Shown here in pieces: positions 15,999-24,459 of a DNA stretch of 44,809 nucleotides (within the stretch, counting starts at the first letter, position 1; each line of letters begins with the position of its first letter). Where the stretch lies: assembly GCA_018814445.1 (NCBI GenBank), contig JAHIZV010000133.1:1-44809 (forward strand), in the 5' to 3' direction. The notes beneath the pieces were generated by a model. It was not told where the DNA came from, did not search any database, and worked only from the letters and a program-made list of their open reading frames with translations. The translations under genes were made by a program, and so were the position numbers. This stretch comes from Verrucomicrobiota bacterium (GTDB lineage: Bacteria; Verrucomicrobiota; Kiritimatiellia; JAHIZV01).

Positions 15999-17945
15999 TT
16001 GAAGAAAGTCGTATGGTTCGCACTTTGCGTCGCCGGGCTCATCTTCTCGGCTCTGCTGTTGGTAGTTCATCTCCATCACGCCTCAAGTGCAGGAACAAAC
16101 GTTCTCCTGATCACGCTCGATACGACCCGCGCCGACCGCATCGGATGCTACGGCTACACAAATGCTGTTACACCTAATCTTGATGCACTCGCTTTCCGGG
16201 GGACGTCGTTTGAGAAAGCGTACACATGTGTACCGATAACTCTCCCCGCACATGCCACGATGCTTACGGGATTATACCCCCCGGAACACGGCCTGAGAGT
16301 CAATGGAAGAAAGCGCCTCGGAGATGACGTCCCACTTCTGCAGGACATTCTCAAAGACAACGGCTATGAGACGGCTGCGTTCATTGCCTGCTCGATCCTG
16401 AGTTCGTCCTACGGCCTTGAGCGGGGATTCGACGTTTACGATGAGAATGAAGAGGCTATGGAAGAGAAGGCGCAAGCCATCCTCTACGACGCCGGCGACG
16501 ATCATCATGTGACGCGATATCGCTGGGGGGATGTGATGGCCGACGCCACTATTCGCTGGCTTGAGTCATGGTCCTCGGCAAAGGGTCGCCGAAAACCCTT
16601 CTTCTGCTGGACACATTTCTATGATCCGCACGAACCGAGGCACCTGCATGAAGAGACCGTCCGCACGGCGACCGGTGACAAATACGATGCTGAAGTTGCC
16701 TTTATGGATCACCAGATAGGGCGGATTCTGGATTTTCTTGCGGAGAATGATCTGACTGAAGACACACTGATCATCGCCGTCGGCGATCACGGTGAAGGTC
16801 TCGGAGAACATGGTGAAAGCACCCATGCTTTCATGCTGTATGATTCGACCCTTCATGTGCCGCTGATCCTCTCACAACCGGGCCGGCTTCCTGAATCCCG
16901 CCACGTTTCCAGCAACGTATCGACGGTCCAACTTTTCCCGACTATTCTTAAACACCTCGGTCTTGCCTTCGCCGCGGAGGACTATGAACCCGCGCTCAAC
17001 ATGTCCCCGGAAAATAAACCGGCAGCATCGCTGCCCATCTACTCCGAAACACAGCATCCGTACTGGTTCTATGGCTGGAGTCCTCTGCAATCACTTATCA
17101 CGGAAGACTGGAAGTACATTAGAACGGCGAAGACTGAACTCTTCAGACGTGAGAACGATCCCGGGGAATTGAGCAATCTCGCAGAGGAGCATCCGGATGC
17201 AGTCGCCGCAATGGAACAGGAATTAGCGGAGATGGAAGCCGGGATGATGAAGTTCCATGCCGACGAGGTCACACTCAGTGATCAAGAGATACGGCAGCTC
17301 GAGAGTCTCGGCTACCTCAGCGGCGGCTCAACCGGAGGAAACGAAGTCGACCTTCCCGATGTCAAAGACATGATTCATACGACAGATGTCTACTGGCATA
17401 TCATGACTCGCTTTCGCCGCGGAGACTTTGGTCCGGAGACACTAGGACTGTGCAGAAAGCTTGCTTCTCTCAGTCCCGGGACTGCCCGCTTTCAGACGTA
17501 TCTCGGCATTGTTCTCAGCGCTCAAGGGTCATTGAACGAAGCTGTCGCCACGCTCCGCACTGCTGTCGAACTCGATCCCTCCGCCTATCTCGCTCATAAC
17601 CAGCTTGGGATTCTGCTGATGCGGCGGCATAGGCCAAGAAAGGCCATTGAACACTTTCAACTGGGCTTGCGGGCGAATCCCGAAGACGCCCGCATGCGGT
17701 TCAACCTTCAGAAAGCGTACGTTGAATGGGGCGCCACACTGATCGCCAAAGGTAGTTGTGAAGAAGCCGTCGAGTCTCTGCGGTCCGCTTTGACGATTCG
17801 ACCAAGAGATCCCGTCGCTCACTACAATCTGGGAGTAGCCCTGGCCGCTGTCGGGAAACGTGATAAGGCCCGCAGGCACTTTGAAGAAGCTTTGGCTATC
17901 AAACCTGATTACCAGGAGGCGAGAGCAGGTCTGGACAATTTGTAG
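15999..17945 (+). CDS. Sulfatase-fold hydrolase/transferase with C-terminal TPRs (copy 1)
   Basis: This is a 648-residue protein with a TTG start at 15999, supported by GGAGAG at 15988-15993. An N-terminal signal anchor covers residues 5-25. The AP-superfamily domain has LDTTRADR (D41), VPITLPAH with Thr81 at the nucleophile position, THFYDPHEP and VGDHGEGLGEHG. It ends in RQLESLGYLSGG near residue 440. TPR units then fill about 490-640 (AYLAHNQLGILL, VAHYNLGVALAAVG). Because Thr replaces the Cys of CxPSR, formylglycine chemistry is not expected. The protein probably faces the periplasm. Its paralog begins 53 bases after the stop. Confidence 0.87.
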   Translation: MKKVVWFALCVAGLIFSALLLVVHLHHASSAGTNVLLITLDTTRADRIGCYGYTNAVTPNLDALAFRGTSFEKAYTCVPITLPAHATMLTGLYPPEHGLRVNGRKRLGDDVPLLQDILKDNGYETAAFIACSILSSSYGLERGFDVYDENEEAMEEKAQAILYDAGDDHHVTRYRWGDVMADATIRWLESWSSAKGRRKPFFCWTHFYDPHEPRHLHEETVRTATGDKYDAEVAFMDHQIGRILDFLAENDLTEDTLIIAVGDHGEGLGEHGESTHAFMLYDSTLHVPLILSQPGRLPESRHVSSNVSTVQLFPTILKHLGLAFAAEDYEPALNMSPENKPAASLPIYSETQHPYWFYGWSPLQSLITEDWKYIRTAKTELFRRENDPGELSNLAEEHPDAVAAMEQELAEMEAGMMKFHADEVTLSDQEIRQLESLGYLSGGSTGGNEVDLPDVKDMIHTTDVYWHIMTRFRRGDFGPETLGLCRKLASLSPGTARFQTYLGIVLSAQGSLNEAVATLRTAVELDPSAYLAHNQLGILLMRRHRPRKAIEHFQLGLRANPEDARMRFNLQKAYVEWGATLIAKGSCEEAVESLRSALTIRPRDPVAHYNLGVALAAVGKRDKARRHFEEALAIKPDYQEARAGLDNL

Positions 17946-17997
17946 GTTGATTCGCGCAGCCTTGTATCCCGCAGAAGCCTGCCTCATACTCAGCGCA

Positions 17998-20010
17998 ATG
18001 AAAGCACTTGGAAGATTGATCATAAGCCTGCTTCTGGCGGCCTTCTTCCTCACTCCGGGATGCGCGAGAAAGCAGCCTCAGACCAACCTCATCATCATTA
18101 CGCTCGACACGACAAGAGCAGATAGACTGGGGTGTTACGGATACGAGAAAGCTTTGACCCCGGCTCTCGACAGTCTGGCGCAGAACGGAGTTCTCTTTGA
18201 GCAGGCCTACACCTCTGTGCCGCTTACCCTGCCCTCTCATGCCACAATGTTCACGGGCCTTTACCCGCCTGAACACGGCCTGAGAACGAACGGGAAGAGA
18301 AGTCTGCATTCTGACATCCCCACTCTCGCCGAAATCCTTACGGCGCGAGGTTACCGCAGTTCAGCATTTGTCGCCTCCAGTGTGCTGTCCTCTCTGTACG
18401 GTCTGCAGCGAGGGTTCGAGTACTACGACGATATCTCCGAATTGGAATCTGAGGAAGGGTCGTTCCACGCTCACGCATTGACGGAGGATCCTCAGTTCAA
18501 CCCGTACCGCATGGGCAATGAAGTCGTTTCTTCCGCGCTTGAATGGCTGGAAGAACATGTCGGGAGCGGCGACGACGGACCCTTCTTCTGTTGGATCCAT
18601 CTCTACGACACTCATCTCCCCGGTCATTGGCACAAGGATCTCTTTGGAGACAGGTTTGGTCATCAGTATGACGCGGAACTGGCTTTTGTGGACAGGCAGA
18701 TTGGACGTCTGCTTGAGTTTCTGCACGCCAATGATCTGACCGATCACACGCTGATCGTGGCAGTGGGAGACCATGGAGAAGGCCTGAGTGACAATGGTGA
18801 GGAATCGCATGGATTCTTCCTGTATTCAACTCTTCACGTCCCCATGATTTTCTCCTGGCCGACGGGAGTCGACTCGGGGTCGCGCATCGATTCGCAAATC
18901 AACATCGCCGACTTGCTGCCTTCCGTGCTGGAGACTCTCGATATAGATCCTCGCGTCTATGCCCGCGGGGACCCGCGCAATTCCGACATGAAGAACATGC
19001 TTGCCAGGAGTTTCGCATCTGCACTGCATGGCGGCTCCGGGATTGAGTCCAGGTCGTTCTATGCGGAAACTGATCTTCCTTTTGTCAACTTCCGCTGGGC
19101 GCCGTTGCGGGGTTACGTAACGCCGGAGTGGAAGTACATTCGCGCTCCCCGCCCGGAACTCTACGACAGGCAGAAAGATCCTGCGGACCTCAACAATCTT
19201 GCAGCAAGAATGCCTGAGAAGTCGGCCGAATTTGACGGCATCCTGCTCGAGGTCGAGCAGAGTTTCCATCAGCATGAGGCGATCTCCGTCGAACTCAGCG
19301 ACGACGACAAACGGCGACTTGAAAGCCTGGGCTACATGGCCGGCGGAAGTGGAGATTACGGCGATGCTGATTATCAGGGCCTGCCGGATGTGAAAGATAT
19401 GAAAGAATTGATCGATCTGCAGGCGTCCGTCAGAACCCGGATACAGCACGGCCAGATCGATACCACTACGGAGAAGATGTGCGAGAAAGTAGTGTCTTTG
19501 AGTCCAAGTACTTCGGTTTTCCACAGCTGGCTCGGGATTATCAAAGGCCGATTGAACAAGCCTGAGGAGGCTATGACTAGTTTCGAGGAAGCCCTGAGGT
19601 TGGCGCCGGACGGCATTACGATTCACAACAATCTAGGTATCGTGCTGACCGAGGCGGGCAGGAGTAGAGAAGCCATCAAACATTTTGAGGAAGCACTGGC
19701 AATCAAGCCTTCAGACGAACGTGTTCGGCATAACCTTGCCCGCGCATATGGTGAGTTCGGCTTCGAGCTCGGGCAGTCCGGCCAGTTCACAGGAGCGGTC
19801 GACATACTGGAGAAGTCGATTGCCCTCAAGCCCGAAGATCCTGTAGTACATCACAACCTTGCACTGGCGCACTTCAGCGCCGGAGAACCGGACAAGGCAA
19901 TCAATGAGTTCCGGGAAGCGATTCGGCTGGATCCCGACTATGACCTCGCCAAGCGCAATCTAAGTATCGTTTTGGACGCCCTGCGACGCGAACAACCATC
20001 GGAGAAGTAG
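17998..20010 (+). CDS. Sulfatase-fold lipoprotein with C-terminal TPRs (copy 2)
   Basis: The product is 670 residues from the ATG at 17998; an in-frame open stretch reaches further upstream but overlaps the previous gene and does not encode the signal sequence. The first 22 residues form a lipoprotein-like signal (FLTPGC, Cys22). Motifs match copy 1: LDTTRADR (D37), VPLTLPSH with Thr77 as likely nucleophile, IHLYDTH, VGDHGEGLSDNG, and RRLESLGYMAGG before the TPR region (about 500-665). Copies 1 and 2 are tandem paralogs, one anchored by a TM and one by lipid. The last 51 bases overlap the 3' end of the convergent PEP-CTERM-like gene. Confidence 0.87.
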   Translation: MKALGRLIISLLLAAFFLTPGCARKQPQTNLIIITLDTTRADRLGCYGYEKALTPALDSLAQNGVLFEQAYTSVPLTLPSHATMFTGLYPPEHGLRTNGKRSLHSDIPTLAEILTARGYRSSAFVASSVLSSLYGLQRGFEYYDDISELESEEGSFHAHALTEDPQFNPYRMGNEVVSSALEWLEEHVGSGDDGPFFCWIHLYDTHLPGHWHKDLFGDRFGHQYDAELAFVDRQIGRLLEFLHANDLTDHTLIVAVGDHGEGLSDNGEESHGFFLYSTLHVPMIFSWPTGVDSGSRIDSQINIADLLPSVLETLDIDPRVYARGDPRNSDMKNMLARSFASALHGGSGIESRSFYAETDLPFVNFRWAPLRGYVTPEWKYIRAPRPELYDRQKDPADLNNLAARMPEKSAEFDGILLEVEQSFHQHEAISVELSDDDKRRLESLGYMAGGSGDYGDADYQGLPDVKDMKELIDLQASVRTRIQHGQIDTTTEKMCEKVVSLSPSTSVFHSWLGIIKGRLNKPEEAMTSFEEALRLAPDGITIHNNLGIVLTEAGRSREAIKHFEEALAIKPSDERVRHNLARAYGEFGFELGQSGQFTGAVDILEKSIALKPEDPVVHHNLALAHFSAGEPDKAINEFREAIRLDPDYDLAKRNLSIVLDALRREQPSEK

Positions 20011-20652
20011 CCGCAGGCGCCTCTTCCCCTGACCGTATCGCCACACCCGCAACGCGGCAGCCCCCGTCAGCATCTGCAGGAGCGACGACGCCTCCGGGAG
20101 ATGGGTGTAGACAGGAGATCCGATAACGAAGTCCTCCAGATCGACGCTGTCGAGCGCCAGCGTACTGACGAAAACATCGCTAATCCCCAAATACCCGTTC
20201 ACCGGACACGAGCTGTCAACGTTTCCGGTCCAGTGTGCGGACGGACCGGAGAAAAAGCGGACCAGGAATTGGGACCCGGGTCCATATTCTGTATTAACGA
20301 ACTGACCGTAAAATCGGCCGTCGTCTGCGTCCCCACTCATAGATGCCCCGCGACCAACCCATGACACGTCGACAATAATGTCGTTTCCAACCGTCCCATC
20401 TCCGCCAGTAGACGTAAAGCCATTGTAGCCATCGGTGTCCACAAGGATGAGCTGGACAAACCCTCCGTACAGCCATCCGTCGATCGGCGACCGGTCTCCC
20501 TCTACCAGATCGCCCGGACTCACGAACAGGTACTGACCGGAAGTGCCCCATCCAATGCTTGGCGCGGCGAAAGACATCGAACTTGCGGCTAAGGCAAGGC
20601 AGATACTCAGCACACTACGGAGACAGACAAATCCCGGACAAGGGGACAGCAT
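19960..20652 (-). CDS. PEP-CTERM-like secreted protein with degenerate sorting signal
   Basis: The product is 230 residues from the ATG at 20650-20652, which has GGAGAGG six bases upstream; earlier in-frame ATGs at 20658 and 20703 are alternatives. A signal peptide ends near SFA, then the mature part (APSIGWGTSG) is clearly paralogous to the next gene upstream, including GGFVQLI-VD-DGYNGF and ALDS-D-EDF. The C-terminus has LPEASSLLQML, a short hydrophobic stretch and basic residues, but then continues about 17 residues beyond. The PEP motif is PEA and the tail is extended, so exosortase processing is doubtful. It overlaps the convergent sulfatase-fold/TPR gene by 51 bases. The role of the conserved domain is unknown. 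Confidence 0.75.
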   Translation of the reverse strand: MLSPCPGFVCLRSVLSICLALAASSMSFAAPSIGWGTSGQYLFVSPGDLVEGDRSPIDGWLYGGFVQLILVDTDGYNGFTSTGGDGTVGNDIIVDVSWVGRGASMSGDADDGRFYGQFVNTEYGPGSQFLVRFFSGPSAHWTGNVDSSCPVNGYLGISDVFVSTLALDSVDLEDFVIGSPVYTHLPEASSLLQMLTGAAALRVWRYGQGKRRLRLLLRWLFASQGVQNDT

Positions 20653-20684
20653 ACACATCCTCTCCTTCCCTTTTCTCATAGAAA

Positions 20685-20715
20685 CAAAAAAGGACCCAAC
20701 CACTTGGTTGGGCCC
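20685..20715 (-). terminator. Rho-independent terminator after the PEP-CTERM gene
   Basis: The stem GGACCCAACCA / TGGTTGGGCCC (one mismatch, 2-base loop) spans 20692-20715 and is followed on the minus strand by six T residues. It ends the 20740-21342 gene and separates it from its paralog, which may therefore depend on read-through or its own promoter. Confidence 0.85.
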
Positions 20716-20739
20716 TTGATGCTGAATTCTACATAGAGA

Positions 20740-21342
20740 CTACTTCCGGCGGTACCGGCGGAAGAAGATCGTGCCCAGACCAATGAGAGCCAAGGCGATC
20801 GCACTGGGCTCTGGAACCTGCTGATCTGCAGTATCAGGCGCTAGAATAGCGAAGTCTTCTGTATCGCTCGAATCCACTGCCAGCGTGCTGCTGAACACTC
20901 CGCTGACGCCGAAGTATCCCGTTGCGGGGACTTGGCTGGTCGGTCCGCCAGTCCAATTCGCAGAGGGCTGCTCAAAGAAACGAATTACAAAATCAGAGCC
21001 CGGTCCATACGTCGCATTGAGATAGTCAGCAATGAATGTCCCATCACCGTTCATCGCTTTGCCTACTCCCATCCAACTGACATCGACGATGACATCGTTG
21101 CCGGCCGAGCCATCTCCGCCCTGTGAAAATCCGTTGTATCCATCGGCATCGACAAAGATCAACTGGACGAAACCGCCGGTAAGATAGCCGTCAGCCGGAT
21201 CGTTGAAATCCCCGACTATCAGGGTTATGCCATCGTTCTGATACAACTGCGCACCATTGGTACCCCAACCGATTGTGGGAGCACCATAGGCGCCCAGCGA
21301 AACGAGAACTGCGAGTGTTGCGATAATCAGAATCTTCCTCAT
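20740..21342 (-). CDS. PEP-CTERM sorting-domain protein
   Basis: This is a 200-residue secreted protein. A signal peptide (cleavage near AYG at residue 20) precedes APTIGWGTNG. The C-terminus is a canonical PEP-CTERM signal: VPEPSA at about residue 176, a hydrophobic helix and a final RRYRRK. By family knowledge such proteins are cut and possibly transferred to an envelope carrier by an exosortase, which is not in this window. The central domain is rich in Gly, Asp and aromatics and shared with the downstream paralog; no catalytic motif is seen. AAGGAG lies seven bases before the ATG. A strong terminator follows the gene. Confidence 0.9.
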   Translation of the reverse strand: MRKILIIATLAVLVSLGAYGAPTIGWGTNGAQLYQNDGITLIVGDFNDPADGYLTGGFVQLIFVDADGYNGFSQGGDGSAGNDVIVDVSWMGVGKAMNGDGTFIADYLNATYGPGSDFVIRFFEQPSANWTGGPTSQVPATGYFGVSGVFSSTLAVDSSDTEDFAILAPDTADQQVPEPSAIALALIGLGTIFFRRYRRK

Positions 21343-21413
21343 CGGAGTCTCCTTACAAGGTTATCAGTTACAGTAATGCCCTATTAATACCAACCCAAAG
21401 TCTAGATGCAATG

Positions 21414-22220
21414 TTAATTTGGCCAAGTGTACGGCTTGCCTTGACTCCAGACTACGTCAGCAGACTGCCGGTTTCTGTACCAGGCACCTTCGCCAATTCG
21501 CAGTACATTTGTCGCGATCAGACCTGTACCCGTGTCAATCCACGCGCCATCCCAGACAGGATCTGTCGTCGACTCATAGAGAAACAGACGAATGTATCCG
21601 CCCAGACCGCCGTTCTTGGTGACATCCCAGATCAGAATATTGTCGCCGGAGAAGGCCGACAGACCCTTGTTGCCGTTTGACCAATCCTCGGAATTGACGT
21701 CCATGTCAGCCGAGAAGCCCGAGCCGAACAGGTTGAAACCTTCCTTAAAGGCGACCGTGTTCGTGCCTTTCGAGGGCACTTCACCCATCACATAAACGAC
21801 GGCACCGGTACCGCGATGGCGGACCCAGAAGCCCTGACCGGTTGCGACACGATTCGTAGCGAGAAGACCAGTCGCAGTATCTACCCAGGAACCGTCCCAG
21901 ACCGGATCTGTCGTCGACTCATAAAGAAAGAGACGGATGTAACCACCAGCGCCACCGTTCTTGTTCGGATCCCACATCAGAAGATTGTCTCCACTGAACG
22001 CAGAGACACCCGATTTCAAAACATCTGTGTCCACGATCTCTTGAACATCCAGATTCTCGGGTCCACCCACTTCAGTCCAGTTGAAGGCGTAGAGGTTGAA
22101 GTTGGAAGCAACGTTCAGCCGGACGTAGCCGACGGCGTTGCGGCTTAGGACGTTTGACTGCGCGAACGAAACCGTTGCAGCCATGGCGAGAACCAATGTT
22201 ACTGTAAGTAGACGCTTCAT
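21414..22220 (-). CDS. Secreted protein with two tandem internal repeats
   Basis: This is a 268-residue protein with a signal peptide (cleavage after SFA, residue 20) and no sorting signal or lipobox. Two repeats (about 28-150 and 150-268) share AFSGDN, KNGG-GGYIRLFLYESTTD and DPVWDG; the middle of each is nearly identical even in DNA, pointing to recent duplication or gene conversion. The opening AVGYVRLNV resembles secreted proteins I associate with Kiritimatiellota-like genomes, but I cannot name the family. GGGAGG lies upstream of the ATG. A promoter-like TTGACA/TAATTA pair is about 155-180 bases upstream. Likely an abundant surface or extracellular protein (inference). Confidence 0.8.
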   Translation of the reverse strand: MKRLLTVTLVLAMAATVSFAQSNVLSRNAVGYVRLNVASNFNLYAFNWTEVGGPENLDVQEIVDTDVLKSGVSAFSGDNLLMWDPNKNGGAGGYIRLFLYESTTDPVWDGSWVDTATGLLATNRVATGQGFWVRHRGTGAVVYVMGEVPSKGTNTVAFKEGFNLFGSGFSADMDVNSEDWSNGNKGLSAFSGDNILIWDVTKNGGLGGYIRLFLYESTTDPVWDGAWIDTGTGLIATNVLRIGEGAWYRNRQSADVVWSQGKPYTWPN

Positions 22221-22372
22221 TTCATACCTCCCAATCTTGCTACTGATAATGTCTCCGATTTGCTCTATTTTGTCCAGTCAAATTCTGCTTGTCAATCATG
22301 CTGCCGTTCATCCTGCAATTAACGGCTTGAACAACTTCATGTCATTGAAATGATGTTTCAATTCGATAGTTA

Positions 22373-22402
22373 TAATTACACTCAGGTGGAATGTTGTGTC
22401 AA
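22373..22402 (-). promoter_or_regulatory. Possible sigma-70 promoter for the secreted-repeat gene
   Basis: On the minus strand, perfect TTGACA (22402-22397) is followed after 18 bases by TAATTA (22378-22373) in an AT-rich context. It implies an untranslated leader of roughly 150 bases. Confidence 0.4.
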
Positions 22403-22766
22403 ATGGCAATTCGGCGTTCAGACCGTTTATTAAAACCTTTTAGCAACACGCCAATCGTTCAATGAACCGTACGTATTCAGAGCAGGTTTCATTCCGAAGT
22501 GAAGGGGTATCCCCGACTTCGTTATTTTCCCAAGGAAAAGAGCGCTTTTTCAACACACTTTTAAAACGCCTGAGTAGACAAACGCGCGCCCTTTTTTCTC
22601 TTTTGAGAAGATGTCTTGAGTTCTCCTTGTGGGTTGCAGCCTTTGCCCTGCGGGCGAAGCTCTTGACGCGGCTCGCATGAAGTTCGCCCTCCAGAAACCA
22701 GTCCACATTCATGCTGGAGAGCGAAGCCTGTTGAGCCGAAGCAACCGGCATGCAACGGCTTGCCGC

Positions 22767-22795
22767 TTGAGGTGCTTGGCTATTGCTGTTATAGA
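22767..22795 (+). promoter_or_regulatory. Possible promoter close to plsY
   Basis: TTGAGG (22767-22772) and TATAGA (22790-22795) are spaced by 17 bases directly before the plsY ATG at 22802. If used, the transcript would start almost at the start codon, giving a nearly leaderless mRNA. Confidence 0.3.
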
Positions 22796-22801
22796 GGCGA
22801 C

Positions 22802-23434
22802 ATGAATGAGAGTATTCCCGTCATCCTTCTGATCTTCGCATCTTATCTCCTCGGCTCCATTCCGAACGGGCTTATCATTGCGCGTCTGAAAGGCATCGAC
22901 ATACGGAAAGCAGGCAGTGGGAATATCGGCGCAACCAACGTGTTCCGCTCGGTGGGCAAGCCTTTTGGAATCGCAACGTTCATCGGCGACATGCTCAAAG
23001 GCCTGATTCCAGCCGCCTTGTTTCCACTTGCAGTTTCAGGACATGATCTGCCTCTTACCCCCCAACACCTCGGTCTGGCTTTCGGATGCTGTGCCATCGT
23101 CGGACACAACTGGCCCGTGTTCTTGAAATTCAGGGGCGGCAAAGGGGTCGCGACGAGCGCAGGAGTATTGCTCGGCGTTGCTCCCCTTGCGGTGGCGGTC
23201 GGTCTCGCTGTGTGGTTACTCCTCTTCTTCGTCACGCGCTACGTATCCGTCGGCTCAATGGGCGCCGCTATCGCTATATGTGCTTCGGGATGGATCCCGC
23301 AGATTAACAGTGACCGCATCGTCAGTATTGTGCTGACCATGCTGGGCGCGGTTATAGTCTGGAGACACAGAAGCAATATTCAGCGTCTGGCTTCGGGTAC
23401 TGAGAATCGATTTGTTTCGAAGAGGAACAGCTAA
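22802..23434 (+). CDS. plsY: Glycerol-3-phosphate acyltransferase PlsY
   Basis: The product is 210 residues from the ATG at 22802; the frame is open 14 codons further upstream but the membrane protein starts at MNESIPV. PlsY transfers an acyl group from acyl phosphate to the 1-position of glycerol 3-phosphate in the inner membrane, the first step of phospholipid synthesis. The three conserved family blocks are present: GSGNIGATNVFR, then GDMLKG, then GHNWPVF with RGGKGVATS. About five TM segments are visible, which is normal. The stop overlaps the gpsA start by one base (TAATG), so the acyltransferase and the enzyme that makes its substrate are coupled. Confidence 0.96.
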   Translation: MNESIPVILLIFASYLLGSIPNGLIIARLKGIDIRKAGSGNIGATNVFRSVGKPFGIATFIGDMLKGLIPAALFPLAVSGHDLPLTPQHLGLAFGCCAIVGHNWPVFLKFRGGKGVATSAGVLLGVAPLAVAVGLAVWLLLFFVTRYVSVGSMGAAIAICASGWIPQINSDRIVSIVLTMLGAVIVWRHRSNIQRLASGTENRFVSKRNS

Positions 23435-24435
23435 TGAGCAACAGAAGAATCACGGTCATTGGAGACGGAGGCTGGGGTACGGCGCTTGCAATCGTACTCA
23501 ACAGTAACGGACACCGCGTGAGAGTATGGGGACCGTTCGCGGACTACATCGCAGAGGTGAATGCTTCGCGAGAGAACCGGAAATTCCTGCCCGGGATTGA
23601 TGTCCCTCCCGATATCGAATTCACGGCGGATCGCGAACAGGCGACGGACAAGGCAGACGCTTTCGTCCTGGCTGTTCCGACGAAGTTCTACGGGGACGTC
23701 ATGAATTCCTTCAAAGGCCTCGTCACGGAAGATCAACTGGTCGTCAGTGTTGCCAAGGGTCTTCATCGCGAAACGCACAAGCGGATGAGCGAGTTGGCGG
23801 AGGGCATTCTTGAATGCGGCCCCGTCGCCGCGCTCTCCGGTCCGAGTCACGCGGAGGAAGTGGCCCGGGGTGTGCCTACAGCCGTAGTCATCGCGTGCAA
23901 GGATCACGGGAAGGCAGAAGTACTTCAACAGTTGTTCTCGAATGAACGTTTTCGCGCCTACACTTCCGACGACGTTATCGGCGTCGAATTAGGGGGTGCG
24001 CTGAAGAACGTTATTGCGATCGCAGCGGGAGCGAGCGACGGCATAGGATTCGGAGACAACACAAAAGCGGCGCTCATCACTCGGGGTCTGGCTGAAATCA
24101 TGCGGCTTGGAGCGGCGATGGGCGCGCATCCAGCCACGTTCAGCGGCCTGAGCGGGATGGGCGACCTGATCGTCACGTGCGCCAGCAGACTCAGCCGCAA
24201 TCGCTCCGTCGGCGAGCGACTCGGCAAGGGGGAATCGATCGACAGAATCCTGGCCAGCATGGAACAGGTCGCGGAAGGTGTCTGGAACTGTACAAATGCC
24301 CGCGATCTTGCTCGGGAAATTGGCGTGGAGGTCCCTATTACAGAACAAGTGTATGCGGTAATCAACGAGGGTGCTGATCCGCGGGCAGCCGTTCAATCGT
24401 TGATGACACGGGTTCTCAAACACGAGCGCGAGTGA
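23434..24435 (+). CDS. gpsA: Glycerol-3-phosphate dehydrogenase [NAD(P)+]
   Basis: This 333-residue protein is the usual length for GpsA, which reduces dihydroxyacetone phosphate to sn-glycerol 3-phosphate in the cytoplasm. The N-terminal nucleotide-binding loop is IGDGGWGTALA. SGPSHAEE and the catalytic segment GGALKNVIAIAAG with GDNTKAALITRGL are intact, as is the C-terminal GLSGMGDLIVTC. It starts inside the plsY stop codon, so the two genes form a phospholipid-precursor operon. Nothing unusual is seen. Confidence 0.97.
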   Translation: MSNRRITVIGDGGWGTALAIVLNSNGHRVRVWGPFADYIAEVNASRENRKFLPGIDVPPDIEFTADREQATDKADAFVLAVPTKFYGDVMNSFKGLVTEDQLVVSVAKGLHRETHKRMSELAEGILECGPVAALSGPSHAEEVARGVPTAVVIACKDHGKAEVLQQLFSNERFRAYTSDDVIGVELGGALKNVIAIAAGASDGIGFGDNTKAALITRGLAEIMRLGAAMGAHPATFSGLSGMGDLIVTCASRLSRNRSVGERLGKGESIDRILASMEQVAEGVWNCTNARDLAREIGVEVPITEQVYAVINEGADPRAAVQSLMTRVLKHERE

Positions 24436-24459
24436 AGTCCAAAGTCTGAAGCCAAGACC

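Larger units (their letters stand above)
22221..22801. other. Long intergenic region with multiple hairpins
   Basis: These 581 bases lie between the divergent secreted-repeat gene and plsY. The left part is AT-rich and holds the promoter-like site for the leftward gene. The stretch 22440-22751 contains several small stem-loops: 22495-22521 (CGAAGT / ACTTCG around GGGG-TAT-CCCC), 22525-22539 (TTTTCC / GGAAAA), 22596-22609 (TTCTC / GAGAA) and about 22684-22727 (TTCGCCCTCC / GGAGAGCGAA, one mismatch). A 103-codon minus-strand frame passes through but is Lys/Arg-rich and has no recognisable family. It may be a structured RNA or a dispersed repeat. Confidence 0.45.

Noticed and set aside
22440-22751. 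Possible 103-residue minus-strand protein
   Set aside because: No ribosome binding site, very basic composition, no recognisable family, and the DNA is dominated by hairpins. Kept as an intergenic feature only.
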